A stretch of DNA of 7,067 bases from Sulfurimonas sp. (lineage in GTDB: Bacteria > Campylobacterota > Campylobacteria > Campylobacterales > Sulfurimonadaceae). Location of the stretch: the NCBI GenBank assembly GCA_021157485.1, contig JAGGWO010000178.1, forward strand, positions 1 to 7,067, read 5' to 3'. Position 1 is the stretch's first letter. Every line of letters begins with the position of its first letter. The notes under the pieces are model-generated. The model made no database searches and was not told the origin of the DNA. It saw only the letters and a program-made list of their open reading frames with translations. The translations under genes were made by a program, and so were the position numbers. Shown here piece after piece: positions 5,972 to 7,067 of this stretch.

Positions 5972-6255
5972 TAAATAGCATTAAGCACAGAACTAAGTAT
6001 AACTATGAGAACTTGTAATCCTATGATTATAATAAGTGGTGCTAAGTCTAAGCCATTGAAGTCAGTTCTAACAAATCTTCTAAGATATGCATATGCAGGA
6101 TTAGTGATTCTGTATAAAAATTGCACTATTGGGTTAAACGGGTCTGGATTTACAAAACTTAATAGGGCAGTAATGATAAGAACCCAAATGTAAATATTTA
6201 TAATACCTATAAAAATTCCGCCAAGACCTTGAACTATCTCTATTAACATACTCAT
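5971..6255 (-). CDS. yggT: YggT family integral membrane protein
   Basis: This is a 94-residue inner-membrane protein of the YGGT family (Pfam PF02325), whose exact role is unsettled. Family members have been linked to osmotic stress, and relatives are associated with cell division or thylakoid biogenesis. Two hydrophobic segments are clear, about residues 9-33 and 71-91. Between them is the family's conserved loop, with FVNPDPFNPIVQFLYRITNP followed by Y-x-x-L-R-R and later FNGLDLAPLIIII. The length is typical of a single YggT repeat. The ATG at 6255 overlaps the gltX stop as ATGA; a second ATG two codons later is an alternative start. Its stop overlaps the slt start. The gltX-yggT-slt order is shared with Helicobacter and Campylobacter as I recall. 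Confidence 0.92.
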   Translation of the reverse strand: MSMLIEIVQGLGGIFIGIINIYIWVLIITALLSFVNPDPFNPIVQFLYRITNPAYAYLRRFVRTDFNGLDLAPLIIIIGLQVLIVILSSVLNAI

Positions 6256-7067
6256 TTAATAATTTCTCCAATATAGTTTTTAAGATATTTATATATCTTA
6301 GCAATATCTGGACCATGCTCAGCATTTGTAAGTAAAATACGAAGTGGTTTAAGGAAGTTTTCACCTTCAAGTCCAGATTCTTTAATGATATAGTTCTTAA
6401 AATCATCATACTCATTAAAGTAGGGCGCACCCTTAATCGTTTCTGTTATCAATGCAGTCTGTTCTTTAAAATCTTCAGGAATATTTCTCTCAGAAAAAAT
6501 AGGAGCTATTTTACTTTTTAACTCTTTTGTAGTTTGGACCTCTTCAAGATAGAGACGAGCAAGTTCACCAATCTCTTCATCAGCAAAACCAACATAGCGG
6601 GACAGCTCTTTAGTACTCATCATTTTTAAGTGTTCTTTGTTTATATGTTTTAACATATTAATATCAAAGCGAGCAGGGCTATTTGATATTTCCTCTAAGC
6701 TAAACCACGCTACAGCATCTTTCATATTGAAGATCTCTTGAGGAGGATTATTTCCCATAAGAATAAGATAATTTGCGATAGCTTCAGGAAGATAGCCCTC
6801 TTCTAAAAGCCATTTAATGCTAGAGATATCGTCGTTCTTACTCATTTTCTCACCACTCTCGTTAAGAATAATTGGTAAGTGAGCGTATCGTACTTTTTTC
6901 TTATAATCAAGAGAGTTTCTAACGTGCTCTTGTTTTGGTGTGTTACTCATGTGCTCTTCACCACGAATAACAATAGAGATATCACTAAGCATATCATCAA
7001 CTGCGCAGGCAAAGTTATATGTAGGTGTTTTATCTTGACTCATTATTATGAAACTATCAACAGTGTC
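6252..7067 (-). CDS. gltX: Glutamyl-tRNA synthetase (partial, N-terminus beyond right edge)
   Basis: This class I synthetase attaches glutamate to tRNA-Glu and, in bacteria lacking GlnRS, also to tRNA-Gln for later amidation by GatCAB. The frame is open to the window's right edge; the visible 271 residues begin D-T-V-D-S-F-I-I-M. The internal ATG at 7043 is not the start, because conserved sequence continues upstream. Visible family motifs are PTYNFACAVDDMLSDISIVIRG, EEHMSNTPKQ, and the second signature KMSKN (6834-6848) in place of the more usual K-(L/M)-S-K-R. The C-terminal helical anticodon-binding half follows, beginning near WLLEEGYLPEAIANYLILMG. The HIGH motif lies outside the window. 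Campylobacterota usually carry two gltX genes. The one next to yggT-slt in Helicobacter pylori is, as I recall, HP0643, the tRNA-Gln-specific copy, so this may be its counterpart. Confidence 0.95.
   Translation of the reverse strand, partial: DTVDSFIIMSQDKTPTYNFACAVDDMLSDISIVIRGEEHMSNTPKQEHVRNSLDYKKKVRYAHLPIILNESGEKMSKNDDISSIKWLLEEGYLPEAIANYLILMGNNPPQEIFNMKDAVAWFSLEEISNSPARFDINMLKHINKEHLKMMSTKELSRYVGFADEEIGELARLYLEEVQTTKELKSKIAPIFSERNIPEDFKEQTALITETIKGAPYFNEYDDFKNYIIKESGLEGENFLKPLRILLTNAEHGPDIAKIYKYLKNYIGEIIK

Noticed and set aside
6005..6193. Plus-strand 62-codon frame inside yggT
   Set aside because: It is an antisense shadow with no promoter or ribosome binding site.
6134..6430. Minus-strand 98-codon frame overlapping the ends of gltX and yggT
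   Set aside because: It is an out-of-frame reading of two real genes on the same strand and has no independent start signal or recognisable motif.
1..7067. Search for CRISPR arrays, tRNA genes, insertion sequences, attachment sites, or a toxin-antitoxin or defence system
   Set aside because: No regularly spaced direct repeats, cloverleaf sequences, transposase motifs or terminal repeats were seen by eye; every gene fits a chromosomal core locus.

Overview
The window looks like a chromosomal housekeeping region of a Campylobacterota (Epsilonproteobacteria) species, probably Sulfurimonas-like. The evidence is its low GC content, tightly packed genes and gene order. As I recall it, the order matches the Campylobacter jejuni block Cj0837c-Cj0845c (unknown protein, metG, small protein, fbp, mobB, lipoprotein, slt, yggT, gltX). 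Genus level is inference; no 16S or other marker gene is present.

Layout from right to left on the minus strand. First comes gltX (N-terminus cut by the window's right edge), then yggT and slt, joined by start/stop overlaps. Next is one plus-strand lipoprotein gene, which overlaps the end of slt tail to tail. A roughly 70-bp divergent promoter region separates it from a second minus-strand operon: mobB, fbp, a 65-residue four-cysteine protein, metG and a Mur-ligase-like gene cut by the left edge. The only real non-coding gap in that operon is 104 bp upstream of metG. It holds two hairpins, a 12-bp palindrome followed by a U-tract, and a possible promoter.

The genes serve translation (gltX, metG), the cell envelope (slt, yggT, lipoprotein, Mur-like), gluconeogenesis (fbp) and molybdenum cofactor maturation (mobB). 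They look co-transcribed by lineage-conserved packing, not as one pathway.

I see no mobile element, CRISPR array, tRNA, rRNA, phage or defence system, and no stretch over 300 bases without a gene. The points most worth a second look are the four-cysteine small protein, the fructose-bisphosphatase that lacks the N-terminal part of the usual AMP site, the structured metG leader, the unrecognised lipoprotein, the partial Mur-like gene and the possible tRNA-Gln role of GltX. I did not find a convincing new multi-gene system.
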